Positions 22,840 through 34,160 of a stretch of DNA of 64,000 nucleotides are shown piece after piece. A program made the position numbers and the translations under genes. A model generated the notes under the pieces. It ran no database searches, had not been told where the DNA came from, and worked only from the letters and a program-made list of their open reading frames with translations. The stretch's first letter is position 1. Every line of letters starts with the position of its first letter. Origin of the DNA: Acanthococcus lagerstroemiae (lineage: Eukaryota > Arthropoda > Insecta > Hemiptera > Eriococcidae). The stretch lies in NCBI GenBank assembly GCA_031841125.1, contig CM063111.1, positions 54,497,535-54,561,534 of the forward strand, given 5' to 3'.

Positions 22840-22975
22840 ACAGTTTCTGAAGTTGGTAGCCCTGCGCTGCAAAGGTCCTTGACGTTATCACCATAAGAAT
22901 GCATAAGAGTTTGTAGATGAATTTAGAGATTGAGGTCTCTAGTTTTCCTTAATGAACTTGACATGGCTCCATTTT
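22840..22975 (+). repeat. Dispersed repeat, second copy of 15375-15560
   Basis: It shares GAAGTTGGTAGCCCTG, CTGCAAAGGT, TTATCACCATAAGAATGCAT and GAATTTAGAGATTGAGGTCT with the earlier copy, but lacks a segment of about 45 bp. Confidence 0.75.
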
Positions 22976-23699
22976 CCATGTATTAGTAAGGTATTATATA
23001 CCAGGTGTCGCTGCCGCAAGATGTCGCACATTGTTAATGAGTCAATAATTATCATTGTTTTGTTTTTCTTCTATTTTACCTCCATTCTAAATTTCTTTAT
23101 CTATTCTACATTTTACAAGCATTCTACACGCATTTTACTGTAGAATGTAGGATAACTTATTGTACATGTATAATGCCAGCCCTGGTTTTACCAGTCGCGG
23201 AAGATCACGCGGGTGTAAAATGCAGAATGTTAATATAATCATGTATCCGGGGTTCCAGGTGAATGGTACGCCAACATATATTGGAATTTAAACCTAAATA
23301 TAGAGAGCGCTCTTGTACGACTGATAACAAGATGAAACCGGGATCACAGAGAAGGAAATACCATTGAAACTCTACTATGCATATTCCAAAGCTATAGTAA
23401 CACATCACCCGAGTAATTTTCCGCTTGGATTTATTTGTTTCATCATTCTGAAAAGACTTTTGTGTACCTTACACACCAAATTTTAATTTTCGACACTCCT
23501 GAATTAACTACAATTTTTCAAAAAATTACTTTCCCTCATTAAACAGCTGCTTGTGAGTAGGTATATATGTAAATAGTTCCCAGAGAAGGCGTTGTTGTAT
23601 CATCTAAGGATTAAGTTTCTATGTACAATGTTATGACCGTTTTGACCGTTATGTATTAAAAGAAAAGTAGATTTGTTTCCGTTTATTTTGTATTTTCTT
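22976..23699. other. Unassigned sequence
   Basis: No gene was recognised. A small inverted pair (CTACATTTTAC near 23096 and GTAGAATGTAG near 23141) is present. Confidence 0.3.
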
Positions 23700-25045
23700 A
23701 ATCGTGTTATATGGGGTAAGACCAAATTTGTCAAATATTCGCCAATTTGACTGTGTAGCTTATGCCAAGAACTTGAACAAAAATAAACTCGATCCTCGTT
23801 CTGATAAGTGTATACTCTTAGGTTTCACACACAATGGTTACAAACTTTTACACTTAGAAACAAATCGCATAGTTACTAGTTAGAGCATGCGATGTAATAT
23901 TTGATGAAATTGAAACAATAACAGAACCTATTCTCCTGTGGCCAGGATGACGAGTTTCAGAGTTCTTATATCCCTAGCTGTTCAGTATAACCTACTAATC
24001 GAACAACTGGATGTCAAAACAGCGTTTTTGAATGCTGACCTCACTGAAGAAATTTATATGGAAGTCCCTGAAGGTATTGAGTCTGAAGGAGACAAAATGT
24101 GCAAGCTGAGCCGTACACTGTGTATGGCTTAAAGCAATCCCCTTGTTACTGGAATCAAAAATTTGATAGTTTTCTCAAATCACTAAACTTTGTTAACAGC
24201 AAATCAGACTACTGTGTCTATGTACTGAACAGAGGAAAAGTAGAAGAAAATATTTACCTTTTACTTTATGTTGATGATGTAATAATTCTATGTAAAAACT
24301 CAACAGAAATTAAAATGTTGAAACATCAACTATTCTGTAATTTTAAAATGACCTCTCTGGGAAATTTGAATTATTTTCTTAAGGGATGGCAAACGAAACC
24401 GTTTTTTTTTTTTTTTCGTTTCGTTATTTCGTTTCAATATTTTTGACAAAAATCAATCGTTATTTCGTAATTTCGTTTCGTTTGTTTGCCATCCCTGCTA
24501 TTTACTGAACTCACCCTGACTCAACTCACCCGGGAAAAGAAATGAAATTTTGATTACAGTAGGCTCGGCTACTAGTAGCCGATCCTAAAAATCACAAATC
24601 AGAAAACTAGGGATGGCAAACGAAATTTTTTTTTTTTTTTCGTTTCAATATTTTAGACAAAAATCAATCGTTATTTTGTTGTTTCGTTATTTCGTTTGCC
24701 ATCCCTGATTTTCTTGGCATCAGTGTTAAACGAAATGAACGTAGTATCAAGTTGTCCCAAAGTAAATATCTAGAGGGTGTATTAATTAAAAACATGAATG
24801 ATAGTACGCCAATAGCTACCCCTCAAGAAATTAAAATAAACGTAGATGAACTCTCACTTGTCTCTGTAGAAGATGGTAAACGACTGAGTATCCGCGTTGC
24901 AACGCACTTGGATGTCTAATGTATGCAATGCAAGGTACCAGATTAGATCTTTGTTATGCTGTAAGCCTTTCATCAAGATATCAATCAAAAACCAGTGCAA
25001 GTCTTTGGAAATTATTAAAACGAGTTCTTTGGTATTTAAGGTAAG
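23700..25045 (+). pseudogene. Ty1/copia retrotransposon pol fragment, split by a hAT-like insertion
   Basis: 23705-23930 encodes, with breaks, the end of the integrase region (NKNKLDPRSDKCILLGF, then VIFDEIE). 23938-24132 and 24099-24375 encode the RVT_2-type reverse transcriptase: LDVKTAFLNADLTEEIYME, the joint YGLKQSP.YWNQKFD, and LLLYVDDVIIL, whose YVDD is the catalytic motif. The protein is cut at LNYFL by the element at 24381-24707 and resumes at 24716 with GISVKRN...KLSQSKYLEG and, near 24905-25045, ALGCLMYAMQGTRLDLCYAV and WKLLKRVLWYL. Sequence between integrase and RT is deleted, and frameshifts are present. No LTRs or RNase H were recognised. It is inactive. Confidence 0.88.
24381..24707. 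mobile_element. hAT-like compound MITE, 327 bp, with 8-bp target duplication
   Basis: The ends are AAGGGATGGCAAACGAAA and, in reverse, CAGGGATGGCAAACGAAA. ATTTTCTT flanks both sides (24373-24380 and 24708-24715). Removing the insert restores the copia reading LNYFLGISV. The insert itself consists of two similar palindromic halves (24381-24497 and 24608-24707), each bounded by GGGATGGCAAACG and its complement around a T tract, separated by about 110 bp. Confidence 0.85.
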
Positions 25046-25438
25046 GTACCCGAATATCGCCTGGTTCTTAATATTGCCTGTTGGTAGATTTCATGCTTCA
25101 AGTGGCGCGATCTTGCGGGAAAAAAGTGAAACGTATAAAGTTCGACCGCTTGGCCACTATGAAATAATAGCGTAAGTCACGATAACTTCCGTTGTGTTTG
25201 AGAAAATCGTATTTTCGTTTTTTGCGTTTTCTCAATTTAATTTTCAAATTTACATTTCGGATCCTGAAGAAAAATTATTACCGCGAAGAGGCCAAATCAA
25301 TACGTAAGTGCATTCTACATCACTAGTGGATTTATATTACTGTGTTCAAATAATTCGATTCGATGTTTTTTGGTCATCCGAGAACAATTTAAAAATAACC
25401 ACCTCTTTTTCCTAATATCGTCCACAAACTTGTTCCCA

Positions 25439-25609
25439 TAGGGCTCTATAGTTTCACATAGGTATGCTAGGCCGCCATTTTGGTTCGGGTTTTGTTGTTA
25501 CCAGCGCATTAAATACACAGCGACGCGCGGTATCATTCGCTCTAGAAGTTTTCAAAAAGCTGAACCAAAATGGCGGCTTAGTATACCCATGTGGAACTAC
25601 AGAGCCTTA
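25439..25609. mobile_element. Short inverted-repeat element (MITE), 171 bp
   Basis: The arms are about 46 bp with a few mismatches. The left begins TAGGGCTCTATAGTTTCACA, and the right in reverse begins TAAGGCTCTGTAGTTCCACA. Both reach CCGCCATTTTGGTTC. GTTCCCA flanks both ends (25432-25438 and 25610-25616). Confidence 0.8.
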
Positions 25610-26100
25610 GTTCCCATAGAGCCGGCTGGCGTGAGTGCATTCTCGACGCTATCAACGCAACGTATCAACTGTCGCAGTTAAACAGTGTTACCAGCCTCTC
25701 AACATTTGAAGCAATGTTTTGAGGAAGGGCCTTCGTCTCATAAGAAATACATTGATCCAAGGACCATTCTTCCGCGCCGCGCTTTCATTTGCTTCACGGC
25801 TTCGCGCTTCGGACGCCACACTACTACGACACTAGACACTGCCAGTCGTCCAGCAGTGTTATCAGCATACCAGCAGCCAGCAGCGTTCAAGTTAGTACTT
25901 CAAGGGTGGCGAAAACGCGAAGAGGGAAAAAATGTAAACATAATAATGATTCGATAACAAATCGAATAAAATGATAAGGTTGAATTAAGATTGATTAAGA
26001 ATAACTATAAAAACTGAAAAAAACTCGAGAAAATAAGAAGAACAACTGATTAACCTAGGCGATAATTGAAAAGTACATAAGATCTAATCATCCAAATCTA
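25610..26100. other. Unassigned sequence
   Basis: It is moderately CG-rich to about 25900. Overlapping open frames (25685-25957, 25789-25974) carry no recognisable motif. Confidence 0.3.
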
Positions 26101-26102
26101 TT

Positions 26103-27500
26103 TCAGTTTCGAACTTCGACCATGCATGCATTTCGATTTGAGAGGTATCGTTCGAAAGTAAGGAGTGTTCGAAGTCTGTTAGTTCGGTTTCCTTTACAGC
26201 CAAGATTGGAACCTCCTTGGATGCCGCAGTCGCTGGTGAGTGGATATTTTTTGTGACCTGCTTCCAGGATCGGGATTTTTAATGGATAGAGTTGCGAAAC
26301 GGGGCTCCTTATAATCTTTTCGTTTGATAATTTTAGATTTGCCGTACGGATTTGATCGTTTTCACTTGCTCCTTTTATTTGATACGGCATCGAATATAGT
26401 ACTGCCGTGTTTAAGGTGAGTCCATAGTGCGAAGTTATTCATGGTCCGAGGGTGTTGCGACGATAATGCTCGCGAAGTGATTGAAGGTAGGCAGTTCTCC
26501 ATTGGCTCGAGATGGCGTTGGCCAATTCTGATGTCTCGTTCCAAATGGTACGGAGATGCACCGCGGTAACCATCTGGTGTACTGTGGGATCGTTCGGCGA
26601 ACTGATTTGGTACGTTGTCCTGAGAAAGTCATTGCAGGACGATCTTCCTTGTCTTCCGATACATATATAAGAGACCGTGAATTAAGTGTGGCAACGATTT
26701 CAGCAAGCACTGTACGTAGAACTGTGTCCGAGAGCTATCGCTCGTGAAATTTACGACGTAATGTTTCTTTAATTAGTCCGATTAGTGGTTCATAATTCCT
26801 TCTTCCTGCTGAAAGTAGTCAGTTATATTTTTCCAAATAATATCGGCATCTTGCTGTTTCAGGACGGCCGTGTAAGACTAAATTGTTGCGCGTTATCTGA
26901 TACGTGGAACTTTGGTTGTGATCTTCGGGCGGCGATTCGACGATGGACGTGTAAAACCGTTCCACCGTCATATCCTCGAGAAGTTCGATGTCGAGTAAGT
27001 CAGTAACTATCAGCACTGTTTCGTGTTTTCGGTAATATACACTGATCTAAAGGTCCAAACTGACGTACTAAAATGGCGTAGCGTGATATTGTTAGCGAAA
27101 TTCTGGTAATACGGAGCCTTGCCTATGGACGAGAAATAAATCTTTGACTTTTTTACTGTGAATGACTACGGAGCTCGTCCTTATGGTAGCCAGTATCGTC
27201 AGCGTAACGTGTGAAGAGTGTAGACGGTTCCTGCATGGAACATGGATTCGTGAAAATGATGGAGATTGCCAGGCAGTTGGGAGTAGGATTGGGCACTTTT
27301 CTTCGCATGAAAATGGTGTGTGTTTAAGACGATGCTCACCCCTTAGCAGATCGTCTGAATCGAGAAATAGTTTGAATTTATATGCGAGCGGATGTTTAAT
27401 TTGTTTCTTCTTCTTTAGAGCGGTGGTGATTTCTGAATAGTGACGACGCTGTTTCAAGTTAAATCCAGTACCTTTCCGAAGTGATAAACGGCGAAACAAA
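26103..27500 (-). pseudogene. BEL/Pao retrotransposon pol, integrase region (degenerate)
   Basis: Read on the minus strand from 27500 downward, the pieces follow BEL/Pao integrase order. 27499-27092 gives HPLAYKFKLFLDSDDLLR and HRLKHTPFSCEEKCPILLP, the segment before the zinc-binding HHCC region. 27016-26819 gives VTDLLDIELLED near the catalytic core. 26710-26600 gives LAEIVATLNSRSLIYVSED, the family's conserved 'EIEa.LNSRPLtY.s.d'. 26390-26270 gives NLKLSNEKIIRSPVSQLYPL, the C-terminal 'K...G...RP...LypLe' block. Stops and frameshifts separate the pieces. No LTR was identified. Confidence 0.8.
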
Positions 27501-27893
27501 CTGTGGGAAATGATCTTTCAAACGAGGTATCTTTCTTATAATCATCGTGTAGGAGAATGGCACTTTGGCTTTGTTTACATATTTTGCGCCCAAGTTTGAT
27601 AAAATTAATAAAAATGACATTTTGCACTTTTTTCAAGTTAGACCGAGTTTTTGGTAATCGGTGGTGAAAAGTTGACTATTATTACTAAATTTAATTAGAA
27701 ATAACGTAAATCCGAAGTACATAATTCAAAATGTTGAGCTACTTACTAGAATAGTCAATTTTCAAATTGTAATATTTCGCGAGAGAATGTTCGAAATTAT
27801 ACGGAAGTTGCTTTATAAAAATGTAAATACCGTTTCCTACAAATTTCATTCTTATCATTTTTCACATAATTCCGTTTACTTTCGAGAAATTTC

Positions 27894-28551
27894 CAGGGAT
27901 GAGAAGTTTAAGCCGATAACCGCTTAAGCCGAAGCTTAAGCTCATTATTGAACGGCTTTTAAGCGAATGAAAAAGTCAGCCATTCGCTGTTCACTAAGCG
28001 CAAAGCCAGCCAAAAAGGATACGCTGAGCAGCTTAATTAAGACATTCACATTTTCTATCAAAAAGGCGAAAAAAATCACAACACTTAATTTTTTAAGTTG
28101 AAAAATCATGTCAGCGGCCGCGGGTTCTGGGTTCCGGCTTATTATTTCGTAATTGTTGATTCTCATTTAGCGTCGCAAGCTGCTCTATTTCATGAATATT
28201 TTCTATTTTGTGATTTCTCTATTAAATTTTGAATGATTTCGTTGCAAAATCAAATATAATACAGGCTATAAGCTATAATTTACCTGTGAACGACGTGATG
28301 GTCTACATTATATAATATATAATCATATAATTTGATTTGGAAGCTTTGAAATGGTAAACCGTTATAATTTTTGAACTCTATGGTCGATTTCATGCGGAAT
28401 TGAGTATAATGTTGAAAAAAAAAGCCGATAGCGAAGCGCTGAAAAGCTAATGATAAGGGCAAAAAGCTGAAGCTAAGCGAATGAGATTTTTGGAAAAACT
28501 TTTAAGTTTAAGCGAAAGTTTAAGTTTAACAGTTTAAGCTTTTCATCCCTG
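27894..28551. mobile_element. hAT-like non-autonomous element, 658 bp
   Basis: The ends are CAGGGATGAGAAGTTTAAG and, in reverse, CAGGGATGAAAAGCTTAAAC. GAAATTTC flanks both sides (27886-27893 and 28552-28559), a perfect 8-bp duplication typical of hAT. Subterminal AAGCTTAAG/TTTAAGC words recur at both ends. No intact gene lies inside. Confidence 0.85.
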
Positions 28552-28784
28552 GAAATTTCGACATAAATGGAAAAATTCGTTAACTTCCCATTAGACCACA
28601 TGTATTTCATTTTGGTTCTTTCCCCCAACATTGATAACGAGCGTTCTGGTGACGTCATGTGTTACTGCCTTATAGAGTATACTAAGTGTATTGTTTTAAA
28701 ACTCTCTCTTATTTCTTTTTGCGATCTCTTTCAGGTTTCAGGGTTTAAGATTCTTGCTTCTGAAACAATGACTTTCATAACGAT

Positions 28785-30444
28785 ATGCTCCAGTCCACTG
28801 ATTCGAAAAGTTCCAGCTGTTTGAGAAATTCTGCGCGGCTTCAAGAAAAAGCTGTACAAAAATCTACAGGTCGAAAAACAAGCTCTAAGCTTGATCAATT
28901 ACTAAAAGGACGTCCGCAAGGAGAACCAAGATCCAGGACCGCGTCATTCGTCGAATCAATACAACCAGAAATGAGTGAAACACCGACTTCATCTGCCCAG
29001 GTGAAGAGGCCATCGAGTTCCGTTTCAGACTTACCGAAACATTCGACACCAAAAAGGCTATATAGTCCATTATACCTGGACCTCACCTGCCCTTTATCTT
29101 GTCCTACATCTGACTCTGAACAGGGTGTAAGCATAATCGATATGTCTCAGGGACATGATCAAAATCAGCCTACAGGTGAAGACCGTACGACGGAAGATCC
29201 AGGCAATCCACCTACACCTGTACCTCCGGCAGCTGGCGTGGATAGAGGCCCTGGTGGCCAAGGCAACCCCCCTGCAGGAGGTGGTGGAGTAGGAGTTGCT
29301 CCTGTGGCCCCATCAGAAAGGTTTGGCTTAAATATGTGGTCCAAAGCAGCATTGAATAATGCACAAATTTTGAGACCTAGAGGATTGGTTGAGATCCCCA
29401 GTACTAACAATTATTACTGTCCACTATTTGACACAATCATCGATGGAACCGCTATACAGGCTAACCGGTATGCCATAGGCCTGAACCTAGGGCTCACTTT
29501 GTCCGCATTATCTGCGCTGGGTGCGAAAGACACTTTCATGACCGGCTTCTTTGTTTACTCATCTACGTTATTTTGTCTTATGGACCACTCTCAGAGCCTT
29601 GGAGACTTCGATACCAATAAGCCGAATATGCATGGCGTTGGCAATTGCTAAGGCTAATTTGCACGCAGTCGATGATGATTCTCGGATTGTGGCGTATGCT
29701 ATGGCGGAGTTAGCTGCTCCTTGGTTGCCCCCTGACAAAGTATTGTCTCGAATCGACGCACAAAACACCATTGTAAATCTGGTTAAACGTATTCTGGGTT
29801 CTCCAGAGCTGCTTAATAGCATCACGACTCTTACCGAGGATCAATACCGCGGATTTAGATAAGACGAAGGTGGATTCCCGCTAAGGCAAGGGTTAGGAGC
29901 AAATTGGCCTGTACTTCCTGCTAACATCACAACCATCCATCAGGCTGTGCATGTATTAGGCATGATGTGTACTCATCCTTCTGATGACGTGAAAGCTTCT
30001 GACGCATCACTTATGGCATCCGCGATAATATCATATGCCGTCGGAAACAACATATTTTATGGCTTCCGACGGGATTTAGGGCCAGCTAGAAGTACGAAAT
30101 TCTCCAATCTTGCTTCTGCGTGCATCTCCATATTGGTGTCTATAATAGGAACAACATCCTTGAGACATTATGGTGGAACAAGAAAAAGATATCGGTATGC
30201 AGATCGTGTAGAGAATTTAATTGCCCTATACAGGGAGAAAATGGATAACATTGAAGAAGACCAACCAATCCGTCCTGGGGCAGTATCATTGAAACGTTTT
30301 AGTGATGTTACGGATAACATAGCATGTACTTCAGACGGGATGTTATCCGTAACATCGTGGAAACGTTTCAATAATACTATCCCCGATGCATTAGAAGACG
30401 TGGAAGCGGTTAAGGCATCTGTGAATGCATCAATATTTGAGTAA
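28785..30444 (+). pseudogene. Unrecognised protein-coding region of about 550 codons; possible endogenous viral element
   Basis: This is the longest coding-like block in the window. The first part (28785-29651, 288 codons) has a low-complexity region rich in Ser, Thr, Pro, Gly and charged residues to about residue 185 (PPTPVPPAAG near residue 140), then an ordered region from about residue 183 (ERFGLNMWSKAAL). Near 29640 the frame shifts by one and the protein continues to an in-frame stop at 29860-29862. Beyond that stop the same frame stays open to 30444, with a hydrophobic helical segment (LMASAIISYAVGNNIF). There are thus two lesions in 1.66 kb. Base and codon use look less AT-rich than the flanks. 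A disordered arm plus a helical core suits a nucleoprotein of a negative-strand RNA virus, but I cannot name a family. A host or transposon gene is also possible. Confidence 0.45.
30282..30378. repeat. Hairpin with 39-bp arms inside the coding block
   Basis: 30282-30320 and 30340-30378 are reverse complements with about five mismatches, separated by 19 nt. The inner 17 bp (ATGTTATCCGTAACATC in the right arm) are perfect. The plus-strand peptide therefore contains KRFSDVTDNI followed by its mirror-coded counterpart MLSVTSWKRF. Confidence 0.88.
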
Positions 30445-31619
30445 GAAGAAATGCCAAAATAGAACCCGAAACATGTAGGAATTTCCGGTAACTGGAACAA
30501 GTATCTGGATTCACGCTAAGAGGGTGTGATTTATCGAGCGGTGCCGTTGCTAATATTATTATTTTTATCATTTCAAACATTTTACACTCATCTGCCAACA
30601 GGTAAGACTCAAGTTAGTGGCAGCAGAGCTACATTAGAAACCAGCCTTTTATCTGGGAAAATGAACAAATAAAAAAATTATTGAAGTGTTGAAACGAAAT
30701 TGACAATGGATAAAAATTTTCTGCTACTAACGGGGACATTCATACACAAACCCATACATGTACCCTCGCACATGAGCACTGATTCATGCATGTACGTGTA
30801 TAACCAAACATACCTAATAAACACGAACATACACGCTTTGGTTAATTTCAACTAAACCATTTACCCACTTACATACCTCAGGTCCTGTAGGTTTTTTTTT
30901 GCAACGAGCCTCTTTCCTTCAGATCCAGTATGTCCAGGCTTAGGCCCCCCCCCCTCTTCTTGAGGAGTTGGTTACAATAAGCCAATCCTTTCGAAACTGA
31001 GAAGTTCTTATAAATGGGTGGTAAAAAAACATCAAAAGAACGACTATTTGGCCGTGGGACATGAATCTGAATTTTGTCCATTAAATGTGACCAGAGATAT
31101 GTGTGAAATCGGGATACCATTTATAAACAAACTCAAGGCTACTTTCCATCGAGCTTCCAATAACTGAAGTTGATAGCCATCAAGTAACCCCTTGTATGTA
31201 AGGTCATTTAGTTGATGTTGCAGTTGTTTTTTATGAAATATCTTAAGAATTTTCTTGAATTTTTTTTTGGCAAATTATATTTTTTCGATTTAATAGGTAT
31301 GCCTAATGATTGATCCCGAATTCTAGTTTGGACCTTACCAACGAGGAGTATGATATAATTATGATATCAGTTCTAGAAAATGAATGGGAGGTTATTGTGA
31401 TATATATGAGTAAATGATACTTTTGAATTTAGGATCACACCTAGGTCCCTAGTTTCTACTTCCTTTTCTAGGGGATGTCTTCCTATAGTGTATTGTGAAA
31501 CTATGAATTTTATTTTTTGGTAACAGTTATTTTGCAATATTTTTTCGATATTTAATTTAGAGGTAGAGGTTATTTTGAGTGCACTAAGTAGCTAGGATAT
31601 ATTTTTTTGAATTTGAATT
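30445..31619. other. Unassigned sequence
   Basis: No gene was recognised. A 10-bp C tract lies at 30945-30954. The minus-strand frame at 30878-31120 has no motif. Confidence 0.35.
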
Positions 31620-31812
31620 TATTTATACATCAGCTCAGAAAGCCAAAATTATAGCGAAGATTAAATTTTTTATTTATTTTATTTTTTAATATTTTAGTTA
31701 AAATTTTAATATTAATTTTGAAAATTAAAGAAATAAAAATATTAAACAATTTTTAAGTTGAATTTCTTTTTAATTATTAATAAAAATAAATAATAAAATT
31801 ATAATTATAAAT
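31620..31812. repeat. Very AT-rich low-complexity stretch
   Basis: It is almost only A and T, with runs such as TTTTTTATTTATTTTATTTT. Confidence 0.75.
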
Positions 31813-32240
31813 ATTATTTTATATTTAGATCATCTTGGAGCTTTACTGGGTCAGAATTGTCCTGCATTAATTTATATAGCTTTAGATCGCCAGCAAACAA
31901 ATTTGGTGGGCAGATTAATGAAAGGGTCACAAAAGAATGGACCAAGATGTGACCCCTAAGGTACATCAGAAATTCTGAAGATTGCACATATTCAAAGTAA
32001 ACATTCTGTACATTCAGAAGGTATGATCGCAAAAGAGCAATTAGTTTGCAAGGAAAACCAAAGGATTGCAGTTTACTTGAAAGTATGCCATGGTCTATCT
32101 CATCAAAGGCCTTTTGAAAATCTGTATATATATCACATCAGTCTGGTATCGCCTATCGATATTTGTTGCTGTTGAATCAAAGAAAGTGCGCAAATTAGTA
32201 ACCACATTCTTGTCAGGGATAAAACCCCGTGGCTGGTCAC
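31813..32240 (-). pseudogene. Jockey/CR1-like LINE reverse transcriptase fragment
   Basis: Read on the minus strand from about 32240, it gives DFQKAFDEIDHGILSSKLQS (motif A region, 'D..KAFD...H..Ll.KL'), then LLRSYLLNVQNVYFE, 'SGVP.G'-like remnants, and FAGDLKLYKLMQDNSDPVKL. The last is the catalytic FADDLKLY motif with the first Asp changed to Gly. It is broken and 5' truncated. Confidence 0.75.
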
Positions 32241-32349
32241 AAATTATGTGTTTAATCTGTTAGAATAATTCATCACACAGTATCGTTTGACCCAAAATCA
32301 TTTAGCCCAAGTAACACTTCAACTTATTTCTCGGATCACTTTTATAATT

Positions 32350-32610
32350 CTCATAATTTGGTAAAATGCGTCACTGAAGATGACATTTTACATACATTAA
32401 AGAAGATGCCTCCTAAGAGGTCTATTGGCCCTGATGGTGTACTCCCTTATATTATTTATAAAGCTTGTGGAGATTTGCGAAAGACACTACTAGCACATAT
32501 ATTTAACCTCGTACTTAGTAAGGCCATATTTCCGGATATTTGGAAAGTCTCAAGCTTTGTAGGCCTGTCTTCATCTTATCTGTTCCCAGTAAGATTTTTG
32601 ACTATGTTGA
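32350..32610 (+). pseudogene. LINE reverse transcriptase N-terminal fragment
   Basis: The open frame contains LKKMPPKRSIGPDGVLPYII, then KACGDLRKTLLAHIFNLVLS and FPDIWKVS. This matches the N-terminal RT segment of Jockey-like LINEs ('l...ks.GpDgip..ll......l...l..lfN.sl..g.fP..WK'). It lies head to head with the minus-strand fragment at 31813-32240 and stops being recognisable after WK. Confidence 0.75.
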
Positions 32611-32689
32611 ATCAGAACATACTTAGAATATCTTCAGTGGAAGCTCAAATCATAGTTTCTCGTGGAAGAATTAGGTTATAAATGAATCA

Positions 32690-33800
32690 ATATGATTTAG
32701 TTCAACTTTCTATTGGTTCCTAAATTGTTAAAATTACGTTACACAACAATTTGAGATTTAAAAATGACAAGAGAATACATGATTCTACATGTATTTTCAA
32801 CAAGGACTTTGATGCCGATGTTTATTTCTTGATTATAGTTTTTTTTTTCTTGGTATTTCCGTCTTAAATGCGAATTTTAGTATCATCAAGATGATGCCAC
32901 TGATGAAACAACAACTTTGCACCTATACAGTACTATGATCAATATCTGTGTTGCCTGTATGAACGACAAAAAGGAATAAAAAGTGAAAAATTTGAAATAA
33001 TTTCATTTTTTAACATCGAAAATGAGGGATTCTTGAGAAAAATCGTATTCAGCAATCTAAATATAACTAGTCATACGTACTCATTCCATTGTTTTGTATG
33101 CTGTTGTGTAGTGTTATATATTAGTCTAACTGTATCATCAATATTGAGTTATAATGAAATTAAACCAAATGTTTTATTATTAATAAGTATGATTCTGAGT
33201 TATGACGTTTGTAAGTTACTTATAAAATGCAATGATGTGTTAATGAAATTTTATCGGAGTTATTAGAAATCTAATAAGTATGATTTCTGGGAACTGAATG
33301 ATAGGCAATGATTTTTCTTTATTTTCTAAAATATTTGTCCATTCTTAGCTAACTGTTTAAGGACTCGGTATAATATACGTAGTTGAGTTTTTTTTTTTCC
33401 TAGATTACTCATGTGTGATATAATGGAAAAAATGTTGATAGTGGGTTGTAAGCACAGGGGAATACTGTTGTGATACTAGAGCCAAATGAATCAAGCTTGC
33501 TAGGTACATTAAGTATTTGGATACGTTTTTTCCCCTTTTATTTCTGTTTCTGTTTCTGAAGAATAACTGTGATAGTATGAGGTTCACCCTATTGAAAATC
33601 TGTAATGAACTATTTGTGATGATTTAGGAAGATATTGTTACTCGATTTTGTTATTAGTTAGGGTCAACAAGTGAGAGTATGTTCATGTGATTGATCTTTA
33701 TTTTGCTTGGTGAAAAAATTCTAAAATACTACTATTTTATCATTTCCACTTATATTTTTTACATTCTTTTTTGATTCAATATGGAAAGGAACGAAAATTA
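32690..33800. other. Unassigned AT-rich sequence
   Basis: A hydrophobic 77-codon frame (33033-33266) has no recognisable family. Nothing else is supported. Confidence 0.3.
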
Positions 33801-33804
33801 CATA

Positions 33805-34160
33805 GGTTGTCGCTAAGTAACTGAGACTAAAATTCGCACGGCCCACCAACGCTACCTATCGGCGTTTGGGATAATTTGGTTCATTAGCTATCAATTGAGA
33901 CCACGCCGAGCTCATTTGATTGAAAACTCGCTGTTCCAGGCCAATTTGAAAAAAACTATATGCGTTGACCCCTACAGGTTTTTTAAAGAAGGAAATAAAG
34001 CATACGATCACAAAATTCTTTATTGAATATCTTTTTCGAAATAAGCGCCATTCATTGCTATACAGGCGTCCATTCGTTCTTGCCATTTATCAAACGTTTT
34101 CGCGTATTCCACCGCCGGTAAGGAGGAGAAAAACATCTGCGCTGCGGTGATGACTTCTAA
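33805..34160 (-). pseudogene. mariner-like transposase, C-terminal end
   Basis: The minus strand reads VITAAQMFFSSLPAVEYAKT, then FDKWQERMDACIAMNGAYFE and stops near 34024. This is the end of a mariner transposase ('..W..R...C....G.YFE'). About 220 bp of 3' sequence follow to 33805, with GAGACTAAAATTCGC as a possible terminal repeat. The catalytic core is absent. Confidence 0.75.

Noticed and set aside
30168..30500. Minus-strand open frame of 110 codons
   Set aside because: It is open mainly because of the 39-bp-arm hairpin, which makes the minus strand mirror the plus-strand code.
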